DNA from: Gavia stellata
Lineage: Eukaryota; Chordata; Aves; Gaviiformes; Gaviidae
DNA: 64,000 nt
Assembly (NCBI RefSeq): GCF_030936135.1
Contig: NC_082595.1
Coordinates: 20,721,930-20,785,929 of the forward strand
Direction: 5' to 3'
The notes beneath the pieces were generated by a model. The model was not told the DNA's origin. It saw only the letters and a list, made by a program, of their open reading frames with translations, and ran no database searches. Below, one piece after another: positions 13,717 to 27,000 of this stretch; within the stretch, counting starts at the first letter, position 1, and the number at the start of each line of letters is the position of its first letter. Made by a program: the position numbers and the translations under genes.

Positions 13717-13732
13717 TTTTTTTTTTTTTTTT
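13717..13732 (+). repeat. T16 homopolymer tract
   Basis: Sixteen consecutive T follow a TC/TA microsatellite at about 13639-13660. No retroposon body could be recognised next to it. Confidence 0.8.
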
Positions 13733-15289
13733 CCCCTTATGCCTCCATCCTGTCTTGGATAGAAGTACTGAGGGCGGACTCAGGGAATCTGTATCTCAAA
13801 ATAATGTGTGACTTAAGCTTACTTTTCCAGCTCCTCAGAGCAGGTTTGGAGGCTGCCAGGTACTGAGCTCAAGTCCGTTACAACGACATGTGCACTCTGC
13901 TACACTTGGAGGATCTGTTTTAGTGGAGCAGCCCAGCAGAAAGTCGGATATTAGCTAGTCCCAACAGAGCAGCTGCCTGGAGGCCAGTGCAGGGTTCAGA
14001 CCCCCATCCGGAAGCAGCAGCCCTGATGATGGGGGACTCTGCAGCTGGCTCAGAGCAGAGGGTAGGTGAGCTGGCGGTCACAGGATTGGACGGAGGCTGA
14101 CGCTTGGCTCTGAACACCCAGGAATCACCTCTCCAGGACATTTCACAGGCATCACTGGAGCACCCATGTAGTCCATCCCCCCTTGGCCTTGGTGATGGGA
14201 AACGTATGCTGAGCCACCCCTCTGTCCAGTGGGCATGTGTGGATGGTGCCCAGCATCCTTCCTCTCCTAGGGCCAGGTCCACATGGCTCAGGGGAAGGGA
14301 CAAGCATCTCTCTGAGCAAAATTACTGAAGAACCTGCCCTTGTGGAAAGTTGCTCCTTACCCCACGGCCTGGAGCTCATCTTCAGTGCCCTGGAGCAGGA
14401 GGTTTTATAGCTCTCCGGAGTTCATTTCTATTTATTCTCACTGTCTAGTCATTTTTTAAATGAATGCCTTCTCATGTTACCCAGTGGCAACGAGTTCCCC
14501 AGATCATCAGTGTTTAGGTTAAAGGTGATCCTTCCTGTTGTTCGTTTTGACTAAACTTATTTCTGATTTTGCTGGGTGTCCTGGCAGGCCGCAAAGGATG
14601 CAAATAAAAGAGGCTCGTGCTGATCCTAGGCAGTGTTCTCAGGGACTCCAGGGTCACAGGGAATGTAACACTGGGCTTGGGCAGCATTCCTGGAGGCTTT
14701 TGGAGAACACAAAATACATATCAGGGTAGCCCAAGGTGGCTACCCTTAATGCAATACTGAAACGGAGGAGGGTGAATCCCAGGGCAGCTCCCATACGCTG
14801 AGGCACCCCTTGCAGAGCCACCAGGCTAAGGGAATTAGGTACTTCCCTCCCCTGTGCCATTTCTGGTGGCCTCAGCCGCCAGACCTAGGAAGGTTTGAAG
14901 GTCTTTTGGAGGCTGAACTGCACTTTTGCCACCAGAGAGCGATACTTAGGGCAGGGCGACACAGGAAGGGTTCACCAAGACCACAGCTTGGCCCTTTCTC
15001 CATCATTCCCCAGGTCTGCCACCAGTCCCACTGTTGCATGCATTGCTGTCTGTTGACCTGGCCATGCTCCGCGGGGGGCAGATCATCGAGATGGTGCAAA
15101 TTGGGAGGGAAGAGCCAAGAGATTTTCCACCTTCGACCTTCACCCTCTCCCTGCTTCTCTTTCGCCCGCCCCCTCCACTTCCCCACTGCAGGCACAAACA
15201 CCTACTGCCCATGGAAGCTATTTCTAAGCAATCCCGGGCATCTGGGGAATGAGGCTCTGAACAAATATCGGAGTGTGCGTGTGCAGTGA

Positions 15290-15324
15290 GCGCGCGCGCA
15301 CACACGCACACACACATACGCACA
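15290..15324. repeat. 35-nt alternating purine-pyrimidine tract, CG then CA repeats
   Basis: From 15290 to 15324 every step alternates purine and pyrimidine: a CG block, then CA with two CG and one TA interruption. This is the classic composition of Z-DNA-prone microsatellites. It lies between the two divergent CpG islands, about 3 kb upstream of the DLK2 island. Confidence 0.85.
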
Positions 15325-18300
15325 GCCACGGTGCTGCTGCAGAGTCAAATATAGACCTTGGGGAAGGGGGAACAATGGCCGGGGTTGGGTTACATGGCTG
15401 CAGGGCCAGCGAGCTGCTGATGTTTGTTGTGGGCTGGGGTGGAATGGGAAAAGCAAGGGGGGTGGGATGGGGGAGAACATTTGTTTTAACCCAGAGACCC
15501 CGGGCTGGTGCCGTGTGTAAGACGGAGAGGGTGACCCAGAGCGAGAGCTGCGGGAGAGGACGATCATTTGAGTTGGCAGCTTGGAGGTGTTTGCGGTCTT
15601 TCTCCAGCTGGTTTGTGCCACTCCTCTGCCTCCCTTGAGGGACTAGAGTGGGCAGGAAGGGGTGAGTTTCTCCAGGCTTCTGCACAGGGAAGAGTTTCTT
15701 TCTCTCCTTGCTCGGGGGAAGGCTCCTCGGTGGAGGAGAAGAGGCAACACCACCTGTTCCCTCAGCACAGCATCCACTCCTCGCCCCTGATGTCCGGCTG
15801 CCTCCAAGGTGCAGGTTCCAGACGTCGGAAGAAAGGAAAGCAGCTCCAGCTGGTTTTGACAGGTAATTCCTCTCTGTGGCTTGGAGCGGTGATGATGCGT
15901 TGGAAGGATGGCAGGGGAGGGAGCCTGCAGCTGGCACGTGTTGGAGGGGGAGGCCGTGGTGACAGGTCATTCCCGTTCCCACTCCAGGTTCCTGCTTTGT
16001 GGGATTTCCTTCACTGGAGGGAAAAGCAGTGGAGGGACTCTTATGGCTAGGAAAAAATCCTTCCTAATTCTGACCCAGCAGCTGTTCCATCCGAGACGCC
16101 TCTAGGGATGGCACGGCAGGGTCTAAGCCAAGCGCAGGAATCCCCTCCTCAACGCCCATTTCTTGGGTCTGCAAATAGAGCTGCTCTGCTTGAATCACCC
16201 TGGGCAGCCCAGGGACTGCCAGAGCAAGCCTAGGACTCAGGAGTGTGCCCAGGGACAGGACAGGGGCCCTTCAGTGCTAAGGAAGGAGTGCACCCAAGGT
16301 CCACAGTGCTTGGGGTTTCCTTCTGGTCCCTTCTCCCTCCTCTGTACCCACCTTTTTTACTCCCACCCATCCCTGCCTGCTTCTGTCTGTGATACTCGCA
16401 CGCAAAACCAAATCTCAACCCCCAAACCCCATTTCCTCAAATATGCCCATTTCCCCCCTGCTGAAATCCCACCGTGGTTTCTGTTCTCCATTCCCCTGCC
16501 TCGATGTTCAGATCTCCAGCAACCAACTTTACCTCCTGGATGGCCCTCGCTCCGTGCCACGGCTCTCACCTCTGAGAGAAGCGGCATGGTGAGAACTGCG
16601 TGTCTCGCTCCGCTGACTGCAACCTAACCCTGTCTCCCTCTCCCACAGTGCTCATGTTGTGGACACAGATACTTACAAATATCAATGTGCGCAGGGACCC
16701 CTCCGCAATCGCTCTCCTGCCTGCCTGTTCAAATGCACACACAGCATCCAGAGGGTTTTCTTAGGCGCGTTTAACCAAGTGAAGTTTAAGAGCACCCAGG
16801 CATGGTTGTGCAATGGCATTGCAGTGCAGCGCGGTCAGGACCAGGGCAGATCCCAGCAGAGGAGTGCAAGAGCAGGTGAGGATGTTGCGGGAGGTGGTGT
16901 CGTATCTGAGACAGTTGGTGCAGGCAGTAGGATTTCAAGGAGGAGGTGATGGTGAGGCTGAGCAGCCTACACTCAATGTTGGAGGTGCTGCCAGCAAAAA
17001 CTTGGCCTCCAACCATGACTGGCAGAGCAAAAGAGTTCAAGGCAGGGTGTTGCGGGGGTCAGAGGAGAAAGGTGGATCCTCCCAGGTCCTGGAGCAGCAG
17101 TAACTGAAGGTCTGTTTTTTAACTGAGTACCAGGAGCTGTGCTTTGCCCTCAGCCTCCCCCTCTCCCTTTTGCTGTAAGCCCCAGATACAGTGTGAACCA
17201 GGACTCAGAAGCAGGCTGAGCTGGATGTGAAGGATTGGGGGATGAGAATGGATGGAGAACCACAGGAAGCATCTCAGAACGGAGCTGGTGCACACCTGTC
17301 CCATAAATATCTGAGGAGCTTGCAGAGCAGCCTGAGCAGCAGGAGGCTTGGGCCTCTCTGGCCCTTGAGGACCTTGGAGCAGTTAGGTGGGGTGATGGAG
17401 ACGGGAGGAGGCAGGCAAGAAAAAGAACAGTGCTCCTGGCCAACAGGAGAGCAGGAAAGAGGCAGGAAGGAGGCAGCTCCTGCAGTGGTGGGCAAGGTGG
17501 GAGGCTCCCATGTTATTGCTCAGTAGGGTTGTATTGTCCAGACCTGCTGAGGATGGAGCAAGCAAGGGTCCACAGTCAGAGCTGGCAGAGAGCTAGGCTT
17601 TGACGGGGCTGCTGGCTGTTGCTGCGGCCCACAGTGCCATCCACGGCTACCGCAGGATGCGTGGTGCTGACAGGGCTGTCAGGAACTGCAGCGGGCTGGG
17701 AGGACTGGAGAAGGTGAGAGCAGGGATGAGGTGAGCTTTGTCTGGTGAGATGGGATGTGGAAGCATCCATGTAAGTACCAGTAGGACATGGTTCTTCTTC
17801 CTTCCTGGTGGAAAAAAGCAAAACTCGTGGGGCGCAGGGGTAGAAGAGGGCTGGCTGAGGTGAACTTGTAATCTAATTAAGGATTGCTAGGACCTTTGAA
17901 GGTAACAGATACGATCTTGTCAGGTAGCAGAGAGGCCCTGCAAGGTGAGGAGGAGAGCGCGCAGCCGTTCCTCACGAAGATGTGATGGCCCAGCCCCTCT
18001 CCCAGGGTTGTCTTACTGTTTACCAAGGCGCTGGCGTCCACGGCTTGTGAGCAGCAGCGAGAGAAGTGCAGGGGACCACAGCTTTGCCGGATGGCTTCTT
18101 TCTTGTGGGGTGACCGCCCCACGCTGCATCTCTGCTTTAAGGACGGGGCTTCTTAACCCTATGGTTTGCCAGTGGAGGTGTGTTAGTGTCCCCTGAAGCC
18201 AGCAAGGAGGGGCTGCAGGAGGCGTTTTGCATCATTTCAGATAATCTGAGCGAAGTGAGGGCTCGGATCATCCCGCACCTATTTGTGAGACAGGAAGGGG

Positions 18301-18535
18301 CTGCGAGGCGGAGGTGCCCCGCGGGGGGCCGGCGCCAGCGGGCTGGAGCCCCTGCCCAAGCGTGTGTGTGCAACCGCGAGGGGGGCCGGCGCTGCAGCCC
18401 CCCGAGCCCCGGGCGGGGATCTCCCCAGCAGGGCCGCGCCCCAGGGGAGCACCCCCAGCCCGGGGCACCCCTCCGTCCTCTGCGGGCGGGTCCTGGGGCA
18501 CGGGACCGGTGACCCCTCTCAGACGCAGCCCCCTC

Positions 18536-18562
18536 GGGGCGGGGCGGGGCGGGGCGGGCGGG
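18536..18562 (+). promoter_or_regulatory. Tandem GC-box array in the DLK2 island
   Basis: Five consecutive runs of three or four G separated by single C form overlapping GGGGCGGGG boxes, the consensus for Sp/KLF factors. The same G-run spacing satisfies the simple four-tract rule for a G-quadruplex. It lies about 350 bases upstream of the proposed exon 1 donor. Confidence 0.7.
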
Positions 18563-18699
18563 CCCGCGTGGGGCCGTGCCGGGCCCCCCCGGCCCCGGCG
18601 GCGGGAGCAGGGCAGGGGTGAGCGGGCAGGGCGGGCCGGGCCGGGGGCTGCCTGCGGTTTGGGGCGGCGGGAGGCGGGATGTCCCGGGGAGGGAGCGGG

Positions 18700-18906
18700 G
18701 ATGTGCAGGCACACGCAGCCGCTGGCAGGCGGCCGGGGCTGCACGGCGGCGGCGGCGGCGGCGGGCGGAGCGGCGCGGCACGGCACACGCGGCGGCAGCT
18801 CCCTCCGCAGCCCCGCGCCTCCCCAGCCCCGCCGCCGCCGCGCCGGGCATGGCCGCCCCCCGCCGCCGCGCCCCGCGGTAGCCCCAAGACCCGCCGCGTC
18901 GCCGAG
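18700..18906 (+). other. DLK2: Proposed DLK2 5' untranslated exon
   Basis: The sequence GCCGAG followed by GTGAGC at 18907 is a consensus donor within the CpG island. It would splice to the acceptor ending at 21068, just before the start-codon exon. The transcription start is not determinable, so the left limit is arbitrary. A competing donor (AGGG then GTGAGC) lies near 18616. Confidence 0.45.
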
Positions 18907-21097
18907 GTGAGCAGGGGGGCGGGGGACGGGGGGCAGCGCGCGGCGGGGACCGGCAGACCCCCCCCCCGCCGCCTCCCCCGCCGCCGCCCCGGCCGCAGGG
19001 GGACCGGCGGGGCCGGGGCGGTGCGGTGCTCCGCGGAGCGTCCTCTCCGGCCGGCCGGGCGTTGGGGGGAAGGCGAGCACTCCGTGGCCGTGACCCTCTG
19101 GGGGGCACTGAGGGCTCGGGGTGGTCCCAAAGCCGCGGGGGGGGGGGGGGCGGGCAGGAGGGGCGAGCTGCAGCGTCGCGGCATCCTCTGGGTTCCCACC
19201 CCTACCCCCGGACCCTCGTCCCGGAGGGGTCCCTGATGGCCCCCAGTCTAGGGAGCGGTGCCTGATAGCCCCCCTCCTGGGATTGTCCTTGGTAGCCCCC
19301 AACCGCACGAAGGTCCCTAATACCCCCGAGGGGCAGATTAATAGCTCCCGGGGGCGTCCCTAATAGCCCGCAGCTTCTGGGGGGCTAGTAGCCCCCAACT
19401 CAGGCCATAGCAGAGGATCGGGACGGAGGGAGCTCCCTGCCCCGTGTCCCTGTGACCCAAAGTCAGGCCTGCCCAGGCGCTGCTCACAGCTCCCTCAGGC
19501 ACCAGCTGCCCCCCAGGATGCCCCCGGCACCTTGCCGGGGTCTGGGGCAGCCCCTGGGTGGGCGCTGGGAGCAGCGCCCGTGGGGCGGCTACGTCAGGAG
19601 GTCGGAGAGGCTGCGCCTCGAGCGAGGAGGCTGTGGGGAGCCATGGGGGAAACAACCTTTGCAATGACATGTGGTCAGAGGTTGAGCTCCTCACAGCCCT
19701 GAAGGAACAGGATACCAACCGTTCAGCCCTAAATTATTTTATAAGTTTCATAGGAATTGCTTCACCCTCCCCTGAAATGCAGCAGCTGTTCGTCACTGCC
19801 CAGCATTTTGGGGCAGGAGGCGAAGGAGAGTCCTGGGAGCGTGGTGACAAGGGAACCGTGTGGAGGGAGGATGCAGTGGTCTGTGCTCGGATTTGGCTGG
19901 GGCAGTGACAGTAACATCCTGTAGCCCCCCTGAAAATGCTACATCCTTCATAGGTGATGGTTTGTTTGCTGGGGAGATGCTTTGAGCAACATCATTGCTT
20001 TTTGTGGGCTATCTTCTCTGGTCCAGGCAGGTGAAGTCCTTAGCAGGGATCCCAAAACCTCCTCCTCCAATGCATGCCTACATGGGGTGGGTGGGAGGAC
20101 TTCTGTCCCCATCTGAGAAGTCTTTCATGCAACTATCGACCCAAGACAACCTTTCCGAGCTGAAGAGTCGAGCTGAAAGTGGAATGGCCCCTGTCCATTG
20201 CACCCACGCAGCTGAGTGGAGTCTGCTCCATACCTTTACCACTCTCTTAGCAGAACTGTTTAACCCCTCCCATCTCATTATAGTAATGTATTTATGATAT
20301 CACCCTCGAATTTCCTGCCCTTAACAACCCCAGAAGGCTGGGAGGGAATGAAGCGTTTTTGGAAAGCATTTAATGTTACTTCAAGAGGGCAGGAGGCGGT
20401 CGGAAAATAGATGGGTGCAGGAACCCTGGGCTGACAGGGCTCTCTGCAGGACAGCTGAGGAAAAAGACTGCACCTAGCGAGAGTTGTGTGTTTGCCTTTC
20501 CTACCTGGGGCTGCAGCCCAAGTCTAGTGCCTATCGCTTCACTTCCTTAGGCTGTAAGGGGCTGCCATTTACTGCCTGCTCATCTGCTAGATCTACTCGA
20601 CTCCTTGCCCTCCTGGTGCTGGAAAAAGACTCAGCCCATCTATTTCTTTGAACATGCACTGGAAGGATCTTAACATGAAGATGAGGCTCCCCAGACCAAG
20701 GGAGAGAAGATGAAGGTCCCCAAAGCTGAACTGGTGTTTCTAGAGGCTTCTGCTCTCTTGACAGCACCTAGCAGGGGGAGGTGCTCCAAGACGTGGTGTA
20801 ACAGCCTGAGCTATTACACGGTCAGGATTGAGTATGTGCACTCAGTTCTCCTGTATATGCATTTTAAAAGGCTTTTTGATTCTTAGTGCTCCAACGTTGC
20901 CTTAGAGGAAGGAGCCTGGAAGGACAGAGAGGACTGCGGTGACCAGTCCATACAAAACTGGATATTTCAACTCAAAACTGCCAGGTAGCAGAGAGGAAGG
21001 GATACATGAAGTGAAGCTGCGGCATCAGCCAGTGGATTTTTCTGAGCTTGCTCTTTTTCTCTCTGTAGGTGTTCATCTCGGTGGGGCCACACTGACC

Positions 21098-24000
21098 ATG
21101 CTCAGGAGCTTCTGTCTCCAGCTCATGTCCTTGGTTTGGATCCTCTTGGCCCATCACCACCTTGCCCAAGGTGAGTCTCTGTAGACATGCTCTCTTACAT
21201 CCATCTTTCCAAACCTGTGCTTGGCATTGCTGAATTCTCCCCAGTTCTCCATGCAAAATAGAGCTGGCCTGACCTGGAAGACCAGAAAATGCTTCTCAGT
21301 CATCCAGCACCTGGGGGTGACTGGGGCAACCGTAGAGACTCCCGCTCTGGTGCACATGGGGGTGGTGGTGCCTGAGCAGACTGGCAGTGAGAGGTCCCCC
21401 TGCTCTGTCTCTCACATTTAGGGTGAATGGGTCACTGAGCCGATGAGCCTGTTCGGAGAGGTGTGGTGAGGGGGAAAGAAGATCCCAAAACTGAATGGCT
21501 AATCCTGGATCCCATGAGAAAAAATCCCTTCCCAAAGATTAGTTTGCTCTCCCCCCACTTTGGATAAGCAATGAATTCCCAAAGCCATCTGCCAGGAGAG
21601 ATGGTTACAAATAAGAAAGATGACAATACTCAGGCTTGGGCTGAGCAGTCCCAGGATGCTGTTCCAGCTCTGCAGTGGCTTGTTTTGGAAGGCTCTTATC
21701 CTGAGCGGTGGGACCTGCCACCTCATTGCAGCAAAAATGCGTGCATGTGGATGGGGAATTTCTCCTCCTGCTTGCTTCCTAAGCAGTGCATTGCACGGTT
21801 TGGGGAAAGCCTGAGCACACTTCTTGGCAGTGACTTTAACCTACCCTGGTCTGGGATGGAGGGTCTCAGTCAGTTCATCTCCTGGGCCTGGCCCGAGATC
21901 CTGCTGGGCTCCTGGAGAAACCCCTTGCCTCCTGACATTTGTTCTAGCTCTTCTGCCCACGGAGCCAGAGTGAGCCAGCTCCCTGTGGGGCTAAGATGCA
22001 AGCAGGTGATGGAGGAGAGGGGAAGGTGGAGATGAAAGGGGACACCTGGCTGGACAAAACAGGCCAGTGCAGAGCGGAGGATGAGAAGTAGCATGGCAAG
22101 GCCATAGCTCAGTTACAGTGTCTGTGGCCTTTAAATAAATAAACAGAACTGGATACCTGGCCCCTTGCAATGCCCAGCCCTGCCTCCCCCAGATGGCGGG
22201 GGAGTGCTGGCAGCTGGGTCCTGGTGGAGGGCAGGACCCCCACCAGACCTCTCCATGCCAATAGCTGTCCCTGGGGATGGGGACAACCCGGGAGATAAAG
22301 AGGATCCATCTTCAGCCCCTTTGTGACCCTCACAATACCTGGTCCTGAGCTTTCCTACCATGCTTGTCACACGATCATGGGACCAAGGTCCCAGGTGGGT
22401 CAGGCCCTATTACACAGGTTGCCTTATTGCACGGACAACCCCAGCTCTTGCCCAGAAAGGCCCGAAGTCTAAGGGAGGCGGGGGGGGGGGGATGATCAGA
22501 GACCAGGTAGTTTTGAAGTGGAATCCCATTTCTCAATAAAGGCAGTGTTATTACTGCTTGGGTGGCTGCAAAATCCTTTTCTCTCCTGTGGCATCCAGCC
22601 ATTGAAAGGAAGGTCCCTTACCTTACAGTTCTGGGAAAGGGCAGGCTGAGTGCTTAGGAAGGAGAAAAAAGCCGTGAGCTGGCAGGGCCGTGAGTAGATC
22701 AGGAGTCATCTACGATCTCTGCTTAATCTAACTCCCCCTTTCTCCTGTCTTGCAGGTGATGACTGCAGCGAGCGCTGTAATCTTGCCCATGGCTGCTGTG
22801 ATCAGGATGGGAAGTGCAGGTATGGCTTGTCCTTGGCTCCCCGCTCCTGCTGCCCCTGACTGTAACTGCTCTCCCTTCCTTGATGCTGCATCCCCAGTGC
22901 CTGCACCCCTGCCCCAAGCTGAGGCACCTGGAATTGGTGACTCTGCTCTCTTTTTAACTGATGCCCTCTGGAGTGGGAGATTTTGATCTCTCAGCCCTTT
23001 GCTGGTCCCATCCAGCCTTTGCTTCAGAGTTTCCAGGGTCCCCCCTACTGCAGATTGACCAACATCGTTTTGCTGAGCCCTTTTTGTCTAGATGGGAGCG
23101 TAGGACAGTGCAGCCATGCCTGAGTGATGGGAGGGAGCCTTCAGGCTCAGATACGGTGAGGAAAGTCATCAGACAGCAGGGCAGGCTTGGGGGGCAGCCA
23201 GCTTGCTTGGCCTCCTTGCTGTTTGAGATGGGGATGCTCTCCCCGGGGGCATGGAAAAGAAGAGCTGCTGATGTGCATGTAGATGTCTGAGGGCATCAGG
23301 GGTCACCTCTCTGAAGCCTGGGCTGCAGTGAGGATCTCCAGGTGTTTTCATAAAGGGCTCGCCAGCAAGTTGAGGCCACCTCTGTCCCACGGCAGAAGCG
23401 TGTGCGTGATCGCTGACGTCCCGGCTCCAGGTGGTGCCTAGATCCCGCAGGGGCAAAGCTCAGGGCCTGAACCAGCACTTCAGCCTGAGAAGCAGCTACG
23501 TGGCTGCCCTGGGCTGTCACAGCCCTGGACACTGCCCCTTGTCCCACCTTAGGGCCACCCAGAGCCCTCATCCCACAGGGCAGCCCCAGGCGGAGCAGGC
23601 TGCTACAGGCTGGCCTGGACACCTGTGCTGCAAGGGAACAGACTGCCCATTGCCCTCATGTTCTCCTCGCTGGGGCATGCTCAGCCCCCTTTCATAGCAC
23701 AGCCCCCAGCGTCACACCATGCCTGGGCCATTCATTCTTGCCTAGTGGAGCAGACGTGGCTGGCAGTGACCATAACCACACTGACCGCTGCATCAGGGAG
23801 TGTCCAGCTCTGGTTTTGCTGTGTCCCCGGTTGCAGTTGCAAAGAGCTCACTCCTCCCTGAGCCCTTTCTGTGGCTGTGGCTGGTCAGGGGAGCTTGGTG
23901 CTGCGAAGCCCTGGCCAGAGACGCTGCACTTCTCCATGCGTCAGGCAGCTGAGTTGCAGGTTTTTCCAGCAGAGGCATGCGTGAGTTGCTGCTCCAGATT

Positions 24001-27000
24001 CCAGGCCTTCAGCAGCTTGGCAGTACCCCGTTGAAATCACCCCCAACTCAGGGAGATTCGACTGCTTACCTAGCTAGCTAGCCCCCTCCTTGGCAATTTT
24101 TAGGTTGGCCATTCTCCCTTTTAGAGAAAGGGAAGAGTTGATGGCACCTCTCCCTTACTGCAGCCTGTGGGTACTGGAGGGTAGGGGTGCTCACAGCCCT
24201 CTGTAAGCTCATGGCTGTCCAGGTATGAATGCATTTCCCCAGACGCTATCAGGCACATGATATCACCTCCATTCCCATCAAAAAGCCTCTAATTAACATA
24301 TATATTTTTTTTTAACCATTTTCCTCATCTCTTTGGAACAACCTGCAGTGACAATAGCCAGTCCAGGTGTGGAAGTGCAGCCTCAGCCCGGCCTGGCAAA
24401 GCTGCAGTCACAGCACATCACACTGAAACGAGCCACAGCCATGAAAATGAACCCCCTTGCTTATTCTAGAGACCGTGTTGTTTTTGTTAGGTTTAATTTC
24501 GTACTGTTTGGAGTATAGCTTTTGTTGCAGCTGGTGCCACCTCCACTCAGCTCTCATCTTCTTATCAATCACTTGCTTTCCCCGTTGGAGCTGGCAGGTC
24601 TGAGCGAAGCCACTGGAGCAATGCAGCTTGGCTTTACTTAGCCATCAGCACTGCCCCGCTCTTCTGCTGCCAGAAGGCTTGTTGTGTGCTGTGGGTTTTC
24701 CCATCACACTGCCCTTGTGAACTGGTTCATAAGTCTATTCCATACGCCAGCCACAGCAAGCAAGGTTTCACAGCTGGATTATGGTGCGCTTCAGATGAAA
24801 ACCGACACACATTATAATGCAAAGGGGTGCAATGGAACATGCAGACCTCAGGGGCCTCTTGTCCTTTTCTCTCAGAGAGTTCAGGATTAGGGATGGGGCT
24901 TTTCTCTACCCATCACAGTGGTTGTGCGATGGGGGAGGCGCAGGAATTTCTGAGCTAACGCAGTGGTGTGTACAGAGCGGTTGGCTGGGGGAGAGCAGTG
25001 GGATGTGGGCAGTAAAAGCGAAGCTGCTGAACTGTTTCTGCCCCCTCATCCTCCCTGGCTGCATACTGTGTCTGCTCCTGCTCTGTCCACTTGCTTCCTT
25101 GGAAAGATGAGATGCCAGTACTGAGCTCCTCTGGAGGAGGGAGCCAGCAGAGTTCATGGGGAGCTTTGGGAGGGTTTCCCAGCAGCACCGTATCTGCGGC
25201 AAGCCTGCGCGGCAAGCAGCGAGCCTTTCCGCAGCCCCTGCTTGGGTTTTATCACACTGCCATGCCCTGTCCTCCTGCAGGTGCGATCCAGGCTGGGAGG
25301 GCGAGTACTGCGAGGAGTGCGTACGTATGCCGGGGTGTCTCCACGGGACGTGCCACCAGCCTTGGCAGTGCATCTGTCACACTGGCTGGGCTGGCAAGTT
25401 CTGTGACAAAGGTGAGTTGCAGACTGGGCTTCCCAGCCTCTGGTGCTGAGAGCAGAAGCCCAGCACACCCTGCATGGCAGAGTGAGCCGGCACAGCCAGA
25501 AGCCACCCAGGTGATGCTGCCTGGGCTGCTCAGGAGATGGGATGTTGTCTGGCTGCTGCAGCTGGAACCATCCCCTTTCTGCAGAAGAGGTCAGGCTGCC
25601 AGCACCTGCTCCCGGGCTGCACGGCAAGAGCTGCCATGACACCAGCCGGCCTCAGGAAACAGAGCAGATGAACTCATTGCCTTTCCCATGCTGCGCCTGG
25701 GCTCCGGGCAGCACCTCCTGCTTCCCGCGGGGCTTCCTGCCTTCAGCAGGTGGCCAGTGGACTCCCTTCCTCCCACTGCCCCCCAGTGCAGCTCCTCTGT
25801 GCCACAAGGTCTGCGCTGGCCGGACAGATGGTGTCACATTGTGCAAATTTGCAGGACAGTTTGCTTTCTCTGCACCCCTAAGCCTGTGCATTTTCCGGAC
25901 TGTAGCTGGAAAGCACCAAGTAGGTGCTGCACATCTATTGCTGCAGGTGCCCATTGGCGGGGAGGCAGGAGAAGCTCCTGCCATTTCTCCATTCCCCACT
26001 GGGTTTGACGGGCTGCATGGGAACTGAATTGGCCACATTGCCCCTCTTTTCTCGCTAATTCCCATCTTTTTCTTTCCCCTCAGACATACACATCTGCGAA
26101 CACCAGTCCCCATGCCAGAATGGGGCTCAGTGCATCTATGACCGAGACGGGGAATATTCTTGCCTGTGTCCAGAAGGCTTCCATGGGAAGGACTGTGAGA
26201 TGAAGACAGGGCCATGTGAGAAGGCAGGGTGAGAAACAGCAGTGGGGGCAGCGAGATTACAGACAGCATTAGCTTCAGGTCATGCACTGCCAAGTGGTGG
26301 CCCAGCTTGGCTTGTTATCTGTGGATTTCCATGCGCTAATGGAGTTAAGCCAAAACCATCTTTGGCTTTGGTTTAGCTGCGTGCACCGCACAGTCCCACT
26401 GGGGCAAGGTCTTTATTGCAATCTGAACAGATTCCCGTCCCTCGCTGCTGTAGGTGTGATGAGCTGACACCTGTCATGCCTTTGGGGAGCATCAGGAGGG
26501 CACGTTTCCTCTTTAGATCATTTGGCTGAAGACCCTCCCTGGTGGGTGGTGGGCCTGTGAACAGCCACAGCCTTTGAGGAGGTCCCACAACCTCTCTCTC
26601 AGGGAGCCAGAAACTCCTGCCTGGTCTTCTCCTTGAGATAGCTGCCCCCATGGAGAGAGCCGGTACCGGACTCACTGGCCGTGCGAGCAGCTGTGTGTGT
26701 TTACCTCCCTGGGGTGGGGGAAGCTGCTTGCTCTCCAGCACCATGACCCATCCTTGCTCTCTCCACGCAGGTCTCCATGCAAGAATGGGGGGCAGTGTCA
26801 AGACAAAAATGGTTTTGCCAGCAACTTCACCTGCCGGTGCCTTGCTGGCTTTGTGGGGCCTCTCTGTGAGAACGACGTGGATGACTGCCTGATGCGTCCC
26901 TGTGCCAACGGTGCCACCTGCCATGACGGGATCAACCGTTTCTCCTGCCAGTGTCAGGTGGGCTTTGAAGGGCGTTTCTGCACCATCAACATCAACGACT

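Larger units (their letters stand above)
8050..18280. other. Intergenic stretch between two CpG-island promoters
   Basis: About 10 kb with no ORF resembling a known protein. Long frames such as the one on the minus strand at 15224-15982 are compositional and lack domains. Visible contents are simple repeats: C-runs near 8734 and 9009, a TC/TA tract followed by T16 at 13717-13732, and the CA/CG tract at 15290. An A/T-rich run lies at 11575-11615. In human, DLK2 and TJAP1 are also divergent neighbours separated by a gene-free interval. Enhancers or a non-coding transcript may be present but cannot be called from the sequence. Confidence 0.5.
18290..19260 (+). promoter_or_regulatory. DLK2: CpG island, DLK2 promoter and first exon
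   Basis: A very CpG-dense block with GC boxes that drops off sharply after about 19260. It lies 1.8 kb upstream of the first DLK2 coding exon and contains plus-strand splice donors suited to a 5' untranslated exon. The long open frames on both strands here (for example minus 18137-19108) arise from high GC content and have only Pro/Ala/Arg/Gly composition. Confidence 0.8.

Noticed and set aside
15224-15982. 252-codon minus-strand frame in the intergenic region
   Set aside because: Runs through the CA/CG microsatellite, has no recognisable domain and no flanking splice signals that would extend it into a gene.
18137-19308. Minus-strand open frames of 323 and 346 codons in the DLK2 CpG island
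   Set aside because: Low-complexity GC shadows overlapping the DLK2 promoter; no conserved motif and no splice context.
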